Under the pieces are notes generated by a model. The model did not search any database. It was not told where the DNA came from and saw nothing but the letters and a program-made list of their open reading frames with translations. A program made the position numbers and the translations under genes. Positions 1 to 14,500 of a DNA stretch of 64,000 nucleotides are shown here, piece after piece (the first letter of the stretch is position 1; each line of letters starts with the position of its first letter). Source of the stretch: Tubulanus polymorphus (lineage: Eukaryota; Nemertea; Palaeonemertea; Tubulaniformes; Tubulanidae); the NCBI RefSeq assembly GCF_964204645.1, contig NC_134025.1:14329001-14393000 (forward strand). Direction: 5' to 3'.

Positions 1-1700
1 AAATTTTCTGGGGGAGGGCCTCCAGAACGAGATAACTTCGAGCCTTCGGCACACGTAGCTGGCAGCTAGAGCTGCCAGAAACCCCACATGGCCAGAAACT
101 CCACAGAAACTCCACACTACGGCGTTCGTTATTTCTAATTTATTACGATATTTAATATTTTCCGCCTTTATAACTCTTTGCCTGCCAGGCCTATTTTTCA
201 GGAAATGTTGCACGTTGCCAGGATTTCCGTGTTTTTCAGAAATTCTTAAAACAAAAACTAAAAGCGATATCATCATCAAATTTGTTTTATTTTGTTCATC
301 TGGTCTTGCTTTTTCATGTAAAATAAGCAGCATTTCTTCTAAAAGTGATAAAATCTGCAGCAATCCCTAATGCAGAGCGGTTATTTTGCATAAAATATGC
401 CCATTAATGCGTGTTCAGACCCCATTTCCATAGATGACGTCACTAACACACTGCATTGAACGACTGATGATAGTTTGTTTTAGTAGTAAAGGCATTAAAC
501 TAACTGATGTTGTGCAATGAATTCGCCATCTATCATTAAAGTTAAGAAACAAGTCAACCGTACCAGTACGGTTTTGGCAGGCAAGTGATGGGAGATATCG
601 ATCGTACCAGTACGTTTTTGGCAGGCAATGAGTTAAATGGCCTGTGATCATCCCTGCAAAGAATTGCAAAAACAGCCAATATCAAAATGTGTGTCATGCT
701 TCTCAGAGCCCTTAGAGTTTTCTGGTCGTATTTAAACCAAAACTAACAGCCACGCAAGTGAAATTCAAAATGAATACATGTATATACGTTCTTCTAGATA
801 CTGGAAAGGTAAACAACTTTGTTTGTGGCAAATTATTTGTGTGTGATGTAGGTTCAAAACTTCTTAGGACAGGTGAACTGGCTAGTGTAATCATTGGTTC
901 TTGGGGAAACAATGGTTTGATATACTTCCAGCAAGCTCTCCTGATGTCTCTTTGCACTGTCCATCTACTTCCCTGTATTTTGCGCTATGCTCTGGGTGTC
1001 AAGATTTCTTCATTTTAGGGTGGAGATCGCCACGTTGTTTGATACGTCGGCAAATAGCTTGGTCTCTCCATGGTTGCTGTCCCTTTCCTGGCATTTTTGT
1101 GTGGAATGTTTGAGGCGAGGATGTGAATATCCCGCCATTGGCGGCAATCCACCGTTTTGTTGCCAAATTTTGTTGTCATCCCAATTCGCGCAAATCATTT
1201 ATCAAATTCGGGGTGGGGGGGGGGGGTTCGACCTCCGCCCGCCAAGATCGTGGAGAATCCACTGCAGTAAGCAAGTGCTCACTAGCCGAAACCGGATGTA
1301 GCAGCGACCAAGATTTTTTCTTGTTTTATGTGCGATTGTTAGTATCTAAACTAACCAAGCTGAAGTGGGAGAAGTTAAAACAACTGGCGAGTGATAGACA
1401 AGGGTGGAGGCCTATATGTGAGGGGAGAGTCGCAATGTACCAAGTACGGGACACCTTGTCCATGGGGCAATTGATTGGTTGATAGTTTATATCCACACGC
1501 GTTGAATGTGCTGTATTGTGTATACATTGAATGACGCGCGCCTGTTGTAGACTGCTGTGTATCGATAATTGGCTGACTACGGCAGAGCGCTTATATACAT
1601 TACTGTACAATAAAGACACGCTGTTTTCTTTCTCTTTTGATTTTTTAAATTAGTTAAATTTGAAACATTTCCAAACTATTTTATCACCATCCTTGATTCT
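1..1700. other. Intergenic or intronic sequence without a supported gene
   Basis: No exon of the protease is seen here. It holds a duplicated TACCAGTACG motif (about 560 and 606), a G-run at 1208-1226, and a TATA-like plus AATAAA stretch near 1590-1613. The first 30 bases (ttctgggggagggcc) resemble the interior of the hAT-like MITE at 60971-60987. Small open frames here lack family support. Confidence 0.5.
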
Positions 1701-1710
1701 AATAGTTATA

Positions 1711-2160
1711 CAGGGTGTTCCGTTAATTACTATACATAAAGAACTGCCAATAATACATTTCACCACAAAAAATTACTTGACTAAAATCCAATTAGTTTAC
1801 AAAATATGCTAGATGGGAGAACCACCGCTTGAGATAAATCAGCCAAATCTTCAGGAGAGATGGACTACAATAATACTTTTCACCACAAAAAATTACTAAA
1901 CTAAAATCCAATTAGTTTACAAAATATGCTAGATGGGAGAACCTTTCAATTTCATCACATGATTCAGTCTATTGTTGAAATTTCTCAGTACATTGACAAT
2001 CATCTGTGTTATTGCAGATGTTTCTCTTTAGATCATCAATAGTTTCTGGTTTGTTTTGTTACACTGTCCTTCAGCTAGCTCCACCAGTAAAAGTCCAGTG
2101 GATTTGGGTCAGGTGAGTATGGGTGCCCAGTTGTTGACAGTTTGCAGCGTTTGCTGAGAT
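1711..2160 (-). pseudogene. Mariner-like transposase 3' remnant
   Basis: On the minus strand, 2126-2075 reads PYSPDPNPLDFYWW then a stop and LKDSV, and the shifted frame continues KPETIDDLKRNIC (about 2057-2019). This is the conserved end of Tc1/mariner transposases, with the third catalytic residue region (SPDxNPLD). The end at 1711 carries CAGGGTGTTCC next to a TA, a common mariner-type terminal repeat. At least one stop and one frameshift make it dead. The other end was not found. Confidence 0.6.
1750..1942. repeat. Two-copy tandem duplication, ~119-bp period
   Basis: A roughly 72-bp block (AATAATACATTTCACCAC ... GCTAGATGGGAGAACC) occurs at about 1750-1822 and again at about 1869-1942 with few differences. 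It lies within the mariner remnant. Confidence 0.7.
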
Positions 2161-2420
2161 CATTGTACATCGCCTCAATCGCATGTGTCACATCAGAGCG
2201 CTCCTTAGTTAGGGAGTGCTCCTTAATTCAGTTTTCGGTAGTAGTTAGCACAACTGTGGAATCAGAGAAACCAGATCAAGCAGGTCAAAAATGATGATTT
2301 GTCACGGGCAACAAAATATTGATTTGTCGCAGTCGACAAAACCAAAATATTGATTTGTTGCGGTCAATTTCTCGCATGATGTACTTAGGTTACTAGTTTG
2401 CATATGATTTGTTTTTTTAG

Positions 2421-2543
2421 GTGTTAAGCTACCATCGTGAGTTTTATCGCCCTGAAAATTTATGTCTTGTAATCACTGGGCAAGTTGAACCAAATCAAGT
2501 GTTTACAGCTCTGCAACCATTCGAAGAAAAAGTTTGTAAAAAG
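2421..2543 (+). CDS. M16 protease exon a (first visible)
   Basis: The acceptor is a T-rich tract ending tttag and the donor is AAG|gtgtcg. It encodes 41 residues in phase 0, including the conserved YHREFYRPENL and GQVEPNQVF. In the family this strand-turn segment lies at the end of the N-terminal M16 unit. No earlier exon was found in 1-2420, so the upstream intron exceeds 2.4 kb. Confidence 0.9.
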
Positions 2544-5500
2544 GTGTCGGCTTGGCTAGAATTGATATATTTAAAATTTTTGAGAGAAGATAGAATACAA
2601 TTTGGAAAATATAACTTAAGTTTTGCTTTTAAATGCATGATAAAGTATTTGTACTTTGTTTTAATAAACTGAAAATTGTATATTTTGACACCTTGACAAC
2701 TATTGTCATAAATCATTTTTTACAACTATTGACATAAATCTTTAATGTTTATTTTTTCAATTTAGGCAAAGTTGCCACCTCATGTGCGACCGTGGCAAAT
2801 GCCAGTGCCCCCATTACCGAATTCAGTGGTGAAACGAATTTTGTATCCATCTGACGATGAAGAATCTGGCATGGTCTATGAAGCATGGCGCGGTCCATTA
2901 GCTCGTGATCAATTTACAATGACTGCCTGTATGGTGCTGATGGAATATCTCACTGATACTGCTGTTGCTCCCCTGCAAAAGGAATTTGTCGAAATTGATG
3001 ATCCATTGTGTACCTTGGTAGGCATTTTCCTTTAAAAGAACTTTTAAAACGTCATTCTTTCCATTTATCTTAGTAACAATGATTAAATTACTTTTTAGGT
3101 GAGATATTCAATCATCGAGAATTCTGAGTCGACTATATACATTTTCTTTGAGAATGTACCGAAAGACAGTATTGGCGAAATTCATGCAAAGTAATGATGC
3201 TGCTACCTTATCATAAAAATGATTATTATATTCCATTATCATTTCACTTGATAACTACTAATGAATCTGTTTCTGATTGTAGGCTTATAAAACTTCTTGA
3301 GGGACTTGTCAAAAGGAAAGAGTCATTTGACATGAAAAGAATGCAAAGTGTTATCCATCGCAGAATACTTGATTCTTTAGATAGTGTAAGTGTTTAATGA
3401 ATATCTTCATTCACCGGGGAAATATGGAACCAAAGAACATACCAATGCCGGAGAAGTGGCATGTTGATGTCCAAACAATTACTCGTTGGGTAAACCCATC
3501 TTTTGCAGGAACCTAGATCAAGTTCTTCATAGTTCGGATTACTTAGTTGCTTTAACACGTGTACTTAGTTAAATCTCTTGTTGCCGGATTAATTTTCAAC
3601 AAGGTGCCATAGAAACTGGCATATAAAACTATGTGGCGTATAAGTTGAGGTCCATTTTGAGGCCTAAAAATTCATGATTTTAACATATCCAGCTTGTAGT
3701 TTATATTATAGATTTGTGAGATCGGGTTTGAGCGATGTATATCTGGTGCTAGCAAAATTTGCAAGATCGGTAACAAGAGGGTTAATGGCAATGTGCTGTA
3801 TGTTGGTCTTGCTTGAAAATAAGATATATATTTATTGAAACTTATACCGTATTTTCCGACTATTAAGCCGACTCCGCCAATAAGCCAAGGGCATTTTTTT
3901 TAGCCTAAAGTACATGGATTTCTTAATGCATCGCCCAATAAGCCGGGGCCCTTCATCAGGAGATTAGTTTGTCTTACAATACGCATCTGCCGATGTGTGA
4001 GAGTGCTGTGTATACTATCATCGCCGAGTCACTGCTATATGTAGACTCGCTCATGTGATAGAGCCTTAAATTGTAACCTACATTCGCAAACTTGCGGCTG
4101 ACTGCGCGTATATACAAATGTACTAGCGCTGCAGTATTAGATTGCCGCTGTGAGGATTAGTGAAACAAAGTAACAAAATAGTTCTGAATAGATTATTGGT
4201 AGTAGATAATGACCTCAAATAAATATGGAACACTCTTTATTGATTTTGATGATCTTCAGGAGCATTCGAGTGACATAGTTTTGGGAAGTAATTATTTAGG
4301 TCCGATCGTATCCATCCAATAAGCCGATCATGATATTTTGGGGTAAAAATCTGACGCTAGAAAATCAGCTGATAAGCCGGAAATTACAGTATATAGAAAT
4401 TTATGTAGGATTCTCAGAACATTAATTTTATTTTGAATATATATATATTCTATTCTGTAGTTTGAGACACAGCCCCATGAAACATTTGCATTTCTTTGTA
4501 TTGGAGATTTCCTGTATGGTGACACAGTTGCCGACGTAAGTCTGTGAAGTTTTCATTTTCACCAGAATTTGTTAGTCTTTTCACGAATTTCTGATTTTAT
4601 TGATTGGTTTGTAAACTTTCCAATTTCCAATTTAGTTCAAAGAAAGATTCCAACAAATTGAAGCTTTCAAAAAGCTAGCAACTAAGGACCGAGATTACTG
4701 GATAAATTTGATACAGAAATTCATGCTGGATAGTTCATTCGTCAGTGTAAGTAATTTTGATTTGAATTGATTCCTTTGAGATTTCTGTCAAAAACAATAT
4801 TTTTGATGGGTGGATTTTTCCAATGACTTATATTTATGATGTTTCTAGGGAGATTCCTCATTAACGGCATCACCTAGGCATCGCAACAACCAATCGGAGC
4901 TATGTGCACTTCATACGGGAATCCTGTTCAGTAACACATTTACCTTGCCAAAATTGTATTCTACATCTACATTCTATGAATAGATATATTAATTTGAAAA
5001 TATTTGGTATTCTTAAATTCAATTTCGGTGCACCAGTGGGTTGGTGAATTAAACGTGCATATGAACATGCCGCTATGATATGGAAATGCGATGTACCCAA
5101 AAGACGTAAATTTTGGCCTGGATTCAGAGTCCTGTAGCTTCCTAATGGTTGGCACTTTTCATTGCAATTTGTGATGGGTATTCTATGAAAAGGGATCTTC
5201 AATGCCTAAGACAGGTATTTTCAAACAACCAATTATCACACAATTGGCAGCGATTTAGTGTCATCAGCACCCTTTCGTAGGTGGAAAAAGATTTTTAGCC
5301 CACTTGGAACTATATCATCTGCTCAAAGGCCCACAATTCCACAATTCATTCTGTGCATCCCATTGGACCCCTATATCATCTGCTCAAAGGCCCACAATTC
5401 CACAATTCATTCTGTGCATCCCATTGGACCCACATCTGATTAGTCCAACGTCTCGTCCGTGGATCTCTTGTTGAAATTTGTGGTGGGTATCCTATGGAAA

Positions 5501-8500
5501 GGGATCTTCAATAGCTGAGACAGCTATTTTTGATCAACCAATTATCACGCAATTAGCGGCCACCTTGGTGTCATCAGTACTCATTCCTAGATGGAAAAAA
5601 GTTTTTCCACATTATGTTGATACCTTGTAAAGCATATCATGTTACCACAATCAATTGGAAAGTTGTAGGTCATAACATGTTCTATGATTGTGGTGAGTTT
5701 CAAGGTCATTGATTTTTGTATATGGCCACCAGGGGGCGTTGAGTAATACAATAACTTAATATTTCGATATTATATTCGTACCCATGCATATTTTGTTACC
5801 ACAATCAAGTTGCTCATGATAAGGTCTATGATTGTGGTGAGTTTTCTAGGTCATGATTTATTCTATATGGTCACCAGGGGGTGTTGAATAGTAGAATAAC
5901 TTAGTATTCCCATATTATAATGGTACCGAGGCATATATTGTTATCACAACCAATTGCAAAATTGTATGGTTACCAGGGGGTTTTGAATATTGAAATTGTT
6001 TGATCATTGAGCATTTGAAACCACTTTCCAAGTGGGCATGGTGTCCCTGGACCCATAGTTTGAAGAAAATGACAGCATGTTTGAACTAATAGTCTTCACA
6101 TTTGATTATTGTTTCCACAGTCATCGGATAAATCTCTTCACATGGAATTCGCGATCATCAAATTCTTGGTTCTCGGCACCAGGGGAGTTGAATATTGAAT
6201 AATATACAATTTGTCTACTTATGAATGAAGAAATCCCACACTTCGAATTTAAAATTATATGATCAAATTTGTTATTATGAAACCACAACATTTCGGCTAT
6301 TGACTAACAGCCATCATCAGGTGGAATGACCAGAAAAACAAGTAACAAAGCATATAAACTCACAGGATCTAAAATAGAAGCAGTGTGTCAAAACTATAGA
6401 TAAACAGACCACGCAATAAAAACATCAAGGGGTACCATAGAAACCACAGCAATTCTAAACAGTTCGGAGTAAAAACAAATTATGTAACTAAGTGCAGTGG
6501 ACTGAAGAGGGTGGAGATAACACAGTGACACGTAGTGATATTAACCCAAATCTAATAAAGAGTTGATGTGTCTGGATAATAATTGGTTATCTGGAGAAAA
6601 ACCAGTATTTAAATTAGTAGATAAATTGGATTTCGAAAGTTTATATATTAGGGCTGATTCCACTATGTGTCTCTTATGAATATCTGTACTAGGATAAATA
6701 AGTTTTTCGAAATTGTCTACTTATATTGGTACCCATGCATATTTTGTAACTACAATCAATTGCAAATTTCTAGCTCATGGCATGTTCTATAATTGTGGTG
6801 CGTTTCAAGGTTATTGGTTTCAGTATCAGGCATCTCAATCTTCCAGCTTTAATCGGAATTCCGACTTTTGAGAAATTTTTAATGGTCTCTGAGATGGATA
6901 AAGATTTGATGTTAAAATAAAGGGGGGTAGGGGGTTATGATCGGTTATGACACTTGTGGTGAGTTCCGTAATAATCGACTTGCCATGGTTAGCCTAAGTG
7001 TACATCTAGAAATTGATACTGTACTGCATACTGCTATTGTAGGCGGCCACATGCTGACACGATATGAGTAGGAAAATAGTTGAACGATGTGGTTTAAACG
7101 AAAGCATTCATATACGCGCCGCATGTGAGCAGTGTCTTTACATTACTGCGTGCACGTGGTCTATTGATCATCAGACTGACGCGCGCGTGATGATTACATA
7201 TTGTCACTATTCAATTAATCAATGCCAACGGATCCAAAATGGCGACTGCTCGTAAATGTATTTTGTTATATTCGAACAAAACTAATTATAACTACTGAAA
7301 AAACTTTCTGCTGAGAAAATAGCTGCTCCTTCAAGGATTCGAACCCGCTTTCAATTGTTTGAAGATTTCAGCCACCAATCAGAATCTTCGATACATTTGT
7401 CATAAATCAAACATGGCTTCTACATCAAACTGATATTATTTGGTTGCTAGATTCCGGTCCTGAGAATTTCCCAGATGCCCGGAAATTGCCTAAAATAAAA
7501 AAATTTCTTCGGTGCGAAGCGTGGCTTCACGCCTTAGGCGCTTGCGAGGACAGAATGAGGTCAAATTGATTTCCGATTGCTTTAGTAACAACTGTTGGGA
7601 TCCCTGCAGTATAAGGTCACCATAGGGGCGTTGAATAGTAGAATAACTTAGTATTTCCATATTGTATTGGTACCTATGTATATTTTGTAACCACAATTGA
7701 TTTCATCGTTGTAGCTCTTGACATGGTCTATGATTGTGGTGAGTTTCATTGGTTTCAATATATGGTCCCCAGGGGGCGTTAAAATGTTGAGCATTTGAAA
7801 CCACTTCCCAAGTGGGCATGGTGTCCCTGGACCCCTAGTTAAAATAACTGCTGTGCATTCGTACGTATAGATGTGGCTATATTGTTGGTTTACCTTTGTC
7901 AGCAGTATGAGGTTGGCATTGAGCCAATTCATGTAAAATCGCGGTACGTTTTTTTATGTGAGCATTTTTTCATTGGTTCTCGGGTTAAACAGCGTATAAT
8001 CAGTGCGATTGAAGACATGACAAAAATTTGTCGATGACATGGTCAACTTCGTTTAATTCGACGAAAAACTGTTTTTGGCGGGAAAATTCTAAGCTCTTGC
8101 GCATAAAATTCCAATGACCTCGATTGGGGGGGGGGGCGTCGTCTCTACGAGCAATTGTGATTGGCTGTTTTTGGGAAATACGGGGAATTCCGGTGCTACT
8201 AAAATAATTATGGGAAAGCCATTAATGGCAAACGTTTCATTGGACTAGGTGCCGTATGTGTGCGAATTTTAAATGCTCATTGCTGGTGAGAATATAATTA
8301 TTTCACATATCGCCATCGGTATTGTTTCATTTTAATACCCTGTGATTGTGTTGATTGAGATTGAAGTGAAGTGAAAGTTCACTACACAAGGCCTCCACGT
8401 GTGCAGGAGTGCTAAAAATTAGAATGTTGCACACAAACACACATTCATACAGACTACTATATGTTGATGCTGTAACGCTGCTTGGCGCATGCACGTTTGG

Positions 8501-11500
8501 TATGATAACAGGCTCATCGTAGCAGAAGATGAGCGCTGTGTTTTCTGTTTGATCGAATTTGTAATAAATTTCTTGTGATCTGAAAATACTAAGCAGCAAA
8601 CTATAGGTATAGGTCGAGGTCTGAATATTGTAGTGGTAAATTCCAGGATCTAATACTACGCCCCGGTGTTTTAGCTTCCGCGGCCATACATTGGAAGAGG
8701 TTTCGTTTCCAAGACTCAATATTCAGCCACCCTCTGATATGTGACATCGTATCAATTTATTTGAATATTTTTTCAAAATACTTTTTTGAAAATATAAAAT
8801 AGTTTCCCTGCCACGCCTACCAGTATCCTACGAAATTTTGGACGTAGACCATAAACAAATGTTTATCTTTGGTCTTATTTGACTACAAAATAATTCTTAA
8901 AGAAAGATAAAATACAATATAAACTTCTAGAACTTTGAAGTCACGAATCAAAAAGATTTTTCAAGCAATGCCCTTACTCCAAACCTCTAGCTTTCAAGGT
9001 AAACCACACTTTGCCTATGGGCAATTTATTTTGTATAGAAATGTCCTGCTATAATAGATTTCACTGAAAATGGTCTTTATCTTAACCAATCAAAAGTTTC
9101 TAAGTCAAGTTGCTTGAATCATTTTATCAATATTGTACGAACTCATATAAGTCTAATACCTTCAGTTAATATCATATCTATTATGCAATATTCGTGACCG
9201 CAATACTTTTGAAGAGATTTTCCATAGTCTCATTAAGTGATTGGGGTTTTCTGTTTCTCCACAAGAAAACCCTAGTATTGAAATTCTTGTGATTATTATG
9301 GACTTTCGCTTAAGCGAAGTCCATTTTGCTATCACATATAAAACTTTCTTCCTTTGGTACAAAATTACTTTTGAACGAAGCTTATTTTCTCTTTGGAACT
9401 TTCAAAACGTTCAATGCAGTAATAAAATCTCTCAACCCCATCAAATTTCATCGGAACTACCATGTATATTTATGATGAATCATCAGTTGTGAGTGATACA
9501 ACATGTATGTATAGTGCTTCACGGAGATTATGTCGATAGAATGACACATTCATGTTAGAATGAATGTTGAAACGAAATCAAGTTATATTTTTAGGTTGAA
9601 CGAAAAAATTTTTGTCCTAAGAAATGTTTGTGCAAATGAAAACATTTCTGTTTAATTGTTCGAACGAGAAAATTTTTCGTTCTGACAAAAAAATTTGTTG
9701 AGCGAAATAATTTTGTTTTAATGAAAAGATGTTCAAAGGAAAAAGGGATATTATCATCTGGGGTTCCATAGTAACTAAAGTCATCAGGAATTATTAACTT
9801 GCCAGTTTTATTAGTCCACTTGGGACTTTAGTCTTTAGTGCCCAAAAATGTCAAGCTTGCCCCGAATTCTGAGTCCTGTAGCTTCCTACTGGTTTGCCAT
9901 TTCTCATTGCAATTTGTGCTGGGTTTTTTTTGCAAAGGGAAGTTTTGTACCTTGGCGGCCATCTTGGTGTCATCAATACTCATTCATAGGTGGGAAAAAG
10001 GTTTTCCTCATTATATTGATGCCTAAGCATAATTTGTTACCACAATCCATTAGAAAGTTGGAGCCCATAATGTGTTCTATGATTTTGGTGAGTTTCAAGA
10101 TCATTGGTTTTTGTATATACAATAACTTTGTATTTCTACATTATATTCGTACCTATGCATATTTTGTTACCACAATCAATTGCAAAGTTGTAGCTCATGA
10201 CATCATCTATGATTGTGGTGAGTTTTTGGACATAAGTTATTCTAAGTGGTCACCAGGGGTTGAATAGTTTAGTAGAATAACTTAGTATTTCCTTATTAGA
10301 TTGGTACCTATGCATATTTTGTTACCATGATCAATTGCAAAGTTGTAGTTCATGACATGTTCTATGATTGTAGTGAGTTTCAAGGTCATTGGGTTTTGCA
10401 TATGGTCACCAGGGGGCGTTGAATAGTAGTATTACTTGGCAATTCCATATTGAATTGGTAACGAGGCATATTTTGTTATCACAATCAATTAGAAAATCAT
10501 AGCTGCTGACATATTCTACAATTTGGTGAGTTTCAAGGTCATTGGTTTTTTATATGGTCACTAGGCGGTGTTGCATATTGAAATTGTTAGATTGTTGAGC
10601 ATTAGAAACCACTTTCCAAGTGGGCATTGTGTCCCCTTTTTAGTGATGAAAGAACTCAAATGAAACCTCTGGTTAATAAAGCTGCCTGCTCAGACGAATT
10701 CTAACAGCTTTTGAAAAAAAATCTTCATTTTAGCCTATGGAGGCCTACGTATGCGCAGAGGCTTTGTAGGCCTTTGTATTCACATGGGCCTAGCAACTGG
10801 ACCGAGGACAGAGTTAGGTCTCGTGGTGTATTCGATTTATAAAGTAAATTTCATTTTCGGTCAAACAAATAAATCTTTTGTACTACGTGTCTTAGTTCGA
10901 TCCAGTCTGTAAATAAACACAAAAATTATATTGTGTTTGTTTGAAACAGTAAAGCACGTAGGCCTAAAGGTCACGTACAACTCAATAAACATTTCAAACG
11001 GCCTTGAAACGATCTCCTATCACCTGCGTTATCAGAACACTGAATCCGAATATCACACGTGAGTCCAGCTTATCCAGTGGATTTGGAAATGATTGGTATG
11101 CACTGTACGAAAAATAGAATATTGATACATGGTTGAAGCCCGCGGCCAAATTACTGTTGTAATAAATTCATATATTTTGATACCGCATCAAAACTACAGC
11201 TTTTTCCGCTGCATCTGTTCTTCGTGTTCAGTTTAGGCCTACGACTCGCTGGTACTTAAATGATATATCGTAGTGAATATCAGGTAAATTTGGTAAAGGA
11301 AAATAGAATATTGTAAAACTAACTGTTTGAAGCCCGCATGCAAATCACTGATTGTAATAAATCAGAACTTTTAAAACATACAATGCAGTAATAAAAGCTC
11401 TAACCCTATTGAATTTCATCGGAGTCCGTTGCTTATTTATCAATTTAGTTATTTTTTTGTTGTTGGAACTACATTTCATTTCGAAGGAACACGTGTGTTT

Positions 11501-14500
11501 TTATGTATATTCATGCTTCACACACGTGCTATGTGATGTATTGATTTGTGCATGTATATGAAAAGCGCGTCTCGTGTGTGGCCTAGTTAAAGTTTTCCTG
11601 GAAACTGTAAATGATACAACCGCCAGGGTTCGTCGCAGCTGGCTGTGAAAAGCAGTGAATTTTATAGAAGGGCAGTAAAATTGGGAACTTGGAAATTCTT
11701 CAATTTACGAAAATAAATTGTCTATCATACTTCTTACACAGTGTATAGAAATCGTCATCCCGCCTTGAACGTGGAGAGAGTCTATTTGAGTCAGTGGGGA
11801 AAACCCCATTATGAGAATGCCGGCTTGCTAGCGTATCTATTTAACACCCGTATTGCTCAGGTTATTTTTACTACCAATGGGTGGCGCTGTATGTAAATTT
11901 CATATCAAACAACGACTTTCAGCTATTAGCGGTACTTAAGACTACTTGAAAACATCATAGTCAATTACGGTAGTAGTGAAAATAAAAAGATACAGTTCAG
12001 TGTTCAGTTAGGGACATGATTCCAAGCACCATAGCACCCATACTAGAGATATTTTATTCAGACTAGGACTATTAGTTAAACACTGATCTGCATTTCCATT
12101 AATTAATGATCTGTTGAAATAATTAGTAATTCAGTCATTCAGTGTTCGAGATAAAATGCCAGCAAAATAAGAACCTAACAAACCAGGGCTGACAACAAAT
12201 TGCTCAAAAGATAAATTTTCGAAACAACACAATCCAATCATGTTTGGTATCAAATAACTCTTGGCGTGGACCTTGGTATATTAACTGACCAATGCATGAC
12301 CAGTACTGCCCATATAGTAAATTATTTGTTTTGCAATTAAGTTGATGGTGTAAAATAACTAGATATGATGGGCGTCGAGTGAATAGATATGGTGCGGGCT
12401 ATGATCTAACAGAAATTTAACTGACCAATTTTTGACCAATACTGACCTTAAACTAATTCGTCTATTCTATAAGCAACACAGTCGTGTTTGGTGTTGAATA
12501 ATTAGATATGGTGTCGGCTTTCTTCTAACGACTATTCAACTGACCAATTCTTGACCAATCCTGACCATGTAGCTTATTTATCTGTTTCCGAAACAACTAA
12601 GTCGTGTCTGTTATCAAATATTTTCATTTGGCCTGAACGTAAATATAACAACTCTTTTTCCTGTACAATCTACACCAGTACTGTCTAATTACCGGTTAAA
12701 TTTATAAATTTTATAAATGACATGGGGTATTGCCTAAATCCTTCATTAGTACTGCTAGCTCTTACATTTAAATTTGTCGCTTGAAAAGTCTTGTCCAATT
12801 TTTAGCCCACTTGGGACTTTAGTCCCAGCGGGCTATTGCGTTCACTTTTCGTCCGTCGTCCGTCCGTCCGTAGACGGAATCCAGTTATTTTGGGAAGTTT
12901 TGAAGATGCTTCAAGGTAACGTCTTGATATTTGGGTTACACATGTATCTACCCTAGACCCATCTTCAGCCCAAAAACTGGCCCTGTCAGCATCAAGATGG
13001 CCGACTGGCAGCCATTGTTGTTCGCCAAAATCAGCACTTTTTACACATTTCTGAACTTTTTGAGGGAAATTTTGAAGACGCTTTGATCAATTAGCTTGAT
13101 CTTTCGGATATATGTGAATCCCCCCAGGGCCCATCAGCATAACAAAAATTAGGTCGATCAGACTCAAGATGGCCGTCCTATGACCTTTTCAGTGCCCAAA
13201 AATGTTAATTTTGGCCCGAATCCTGAGTCCTGTAGCTTCCTACTGGTTTACCATTTCTCATTGCAATTTGTGATGGGTATTCTTTGGAAAGGGATGTTTA
13301 ATACCTAAGACAGGTATTTTTCATCAGCCAATTATGATGCAATTGGCGGCCATCAAATTTCAAAATTTCAAAAGTGGGAAAAAGTTTTTCCACATTATAT
13401 TGATACCTAAGCGTATTTTGTTACCACAATCATCTAGAAAGTTGTAGCTCATAACGTGTTCTATGATTGTGGTGAGTTTCAAGGTCATTGGATTTTGTAT
13501 ATGGCCACCAGGGGGCGTTGAATAATGCAATATCTTAGCATTTCTTTATTATATTCGTACCTATGCATATTTTGTAACCACAATCAATTGGAAAGTTGTA
13601 GCTCATGACATCATCTATGATTGTTGCGAGTTTTAAGGACATAAGTTTTTCTATATGGTCACCAGGTTGCGTTGAATAGTAGAATAACTTAGTATTTCCT
13701 TATTATATTGGTACCTAGGCATATTTTGTTACCATGATCAATTGCAAAGTTGTAGTTCATGACATGTTCTATGATTGTGGTGAGTTTCAAGGTCATTGGG
13801 TTTTGAATATGGTCACCAGGGGGTGTTGAATATTGAAAATGTTAGATTGTTGAGCATTTGGAACCACTTCCCAAGTGGGCATGGTGTCCCTGGACCCCTA
13901 GTTTATTGTAGGTAGTGAGCTAACTTTGATGAAATTTCCCACTAAATGCAAAAGATTTCCATGTGAGGTTTTGGTTTTGAATGAACAACGTTTCGATTTG
14001 TAATTGTAACGTGCGCATTTGAGACTGTAACGTGCACATTTCAGCGTGAACGTGTGTATCGGTACCAACATGCGAAACTCATTGTTTGTAGTTTCAAGGT
14101 CATTGCTTTTTGTGTATGGTCACCAAGGGCGTTGAATATTCAAATTGTTAGATTGAGCATTTGAAACCACTTTCCAAGTGGGCATGGTGTCCCTGGACCC
14201 CTAGTTACCAGTATATATGGAACATATCCATATATCGTGTTCAATTTTATATGATCTGACTTTTGAGATGTCATTCAATCAATGCATTCATATGCGGTCT
14301 ACGCTTTAAAAGAACCACCCCGGCTAGCTCCTTATTATCTCCTTGGCGATACCTTTGGCGGACGATCCCACACGTTTCTTGCTCCAGCCCTAGAATGCTC
14401 AATATTCGTCATGAACCCCGATTTGAATTAAAATTCAGAAGACTCCTAAAAACACACCTGTTTACTTGATTACACTAAAGCGCCTTTGAACATTAATTTG

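Noticed and set aside
1500-1640. Solo LTR (TATA-like, AATAAAG)
   Set aside because: No TG...CA boundaries, target duplication, primer-binding site or gag/pol sequence could be found.
9848-10267. 139-codon open frame
   Set aside because: It lies within a family B repeat copy and is not open in the other copies.
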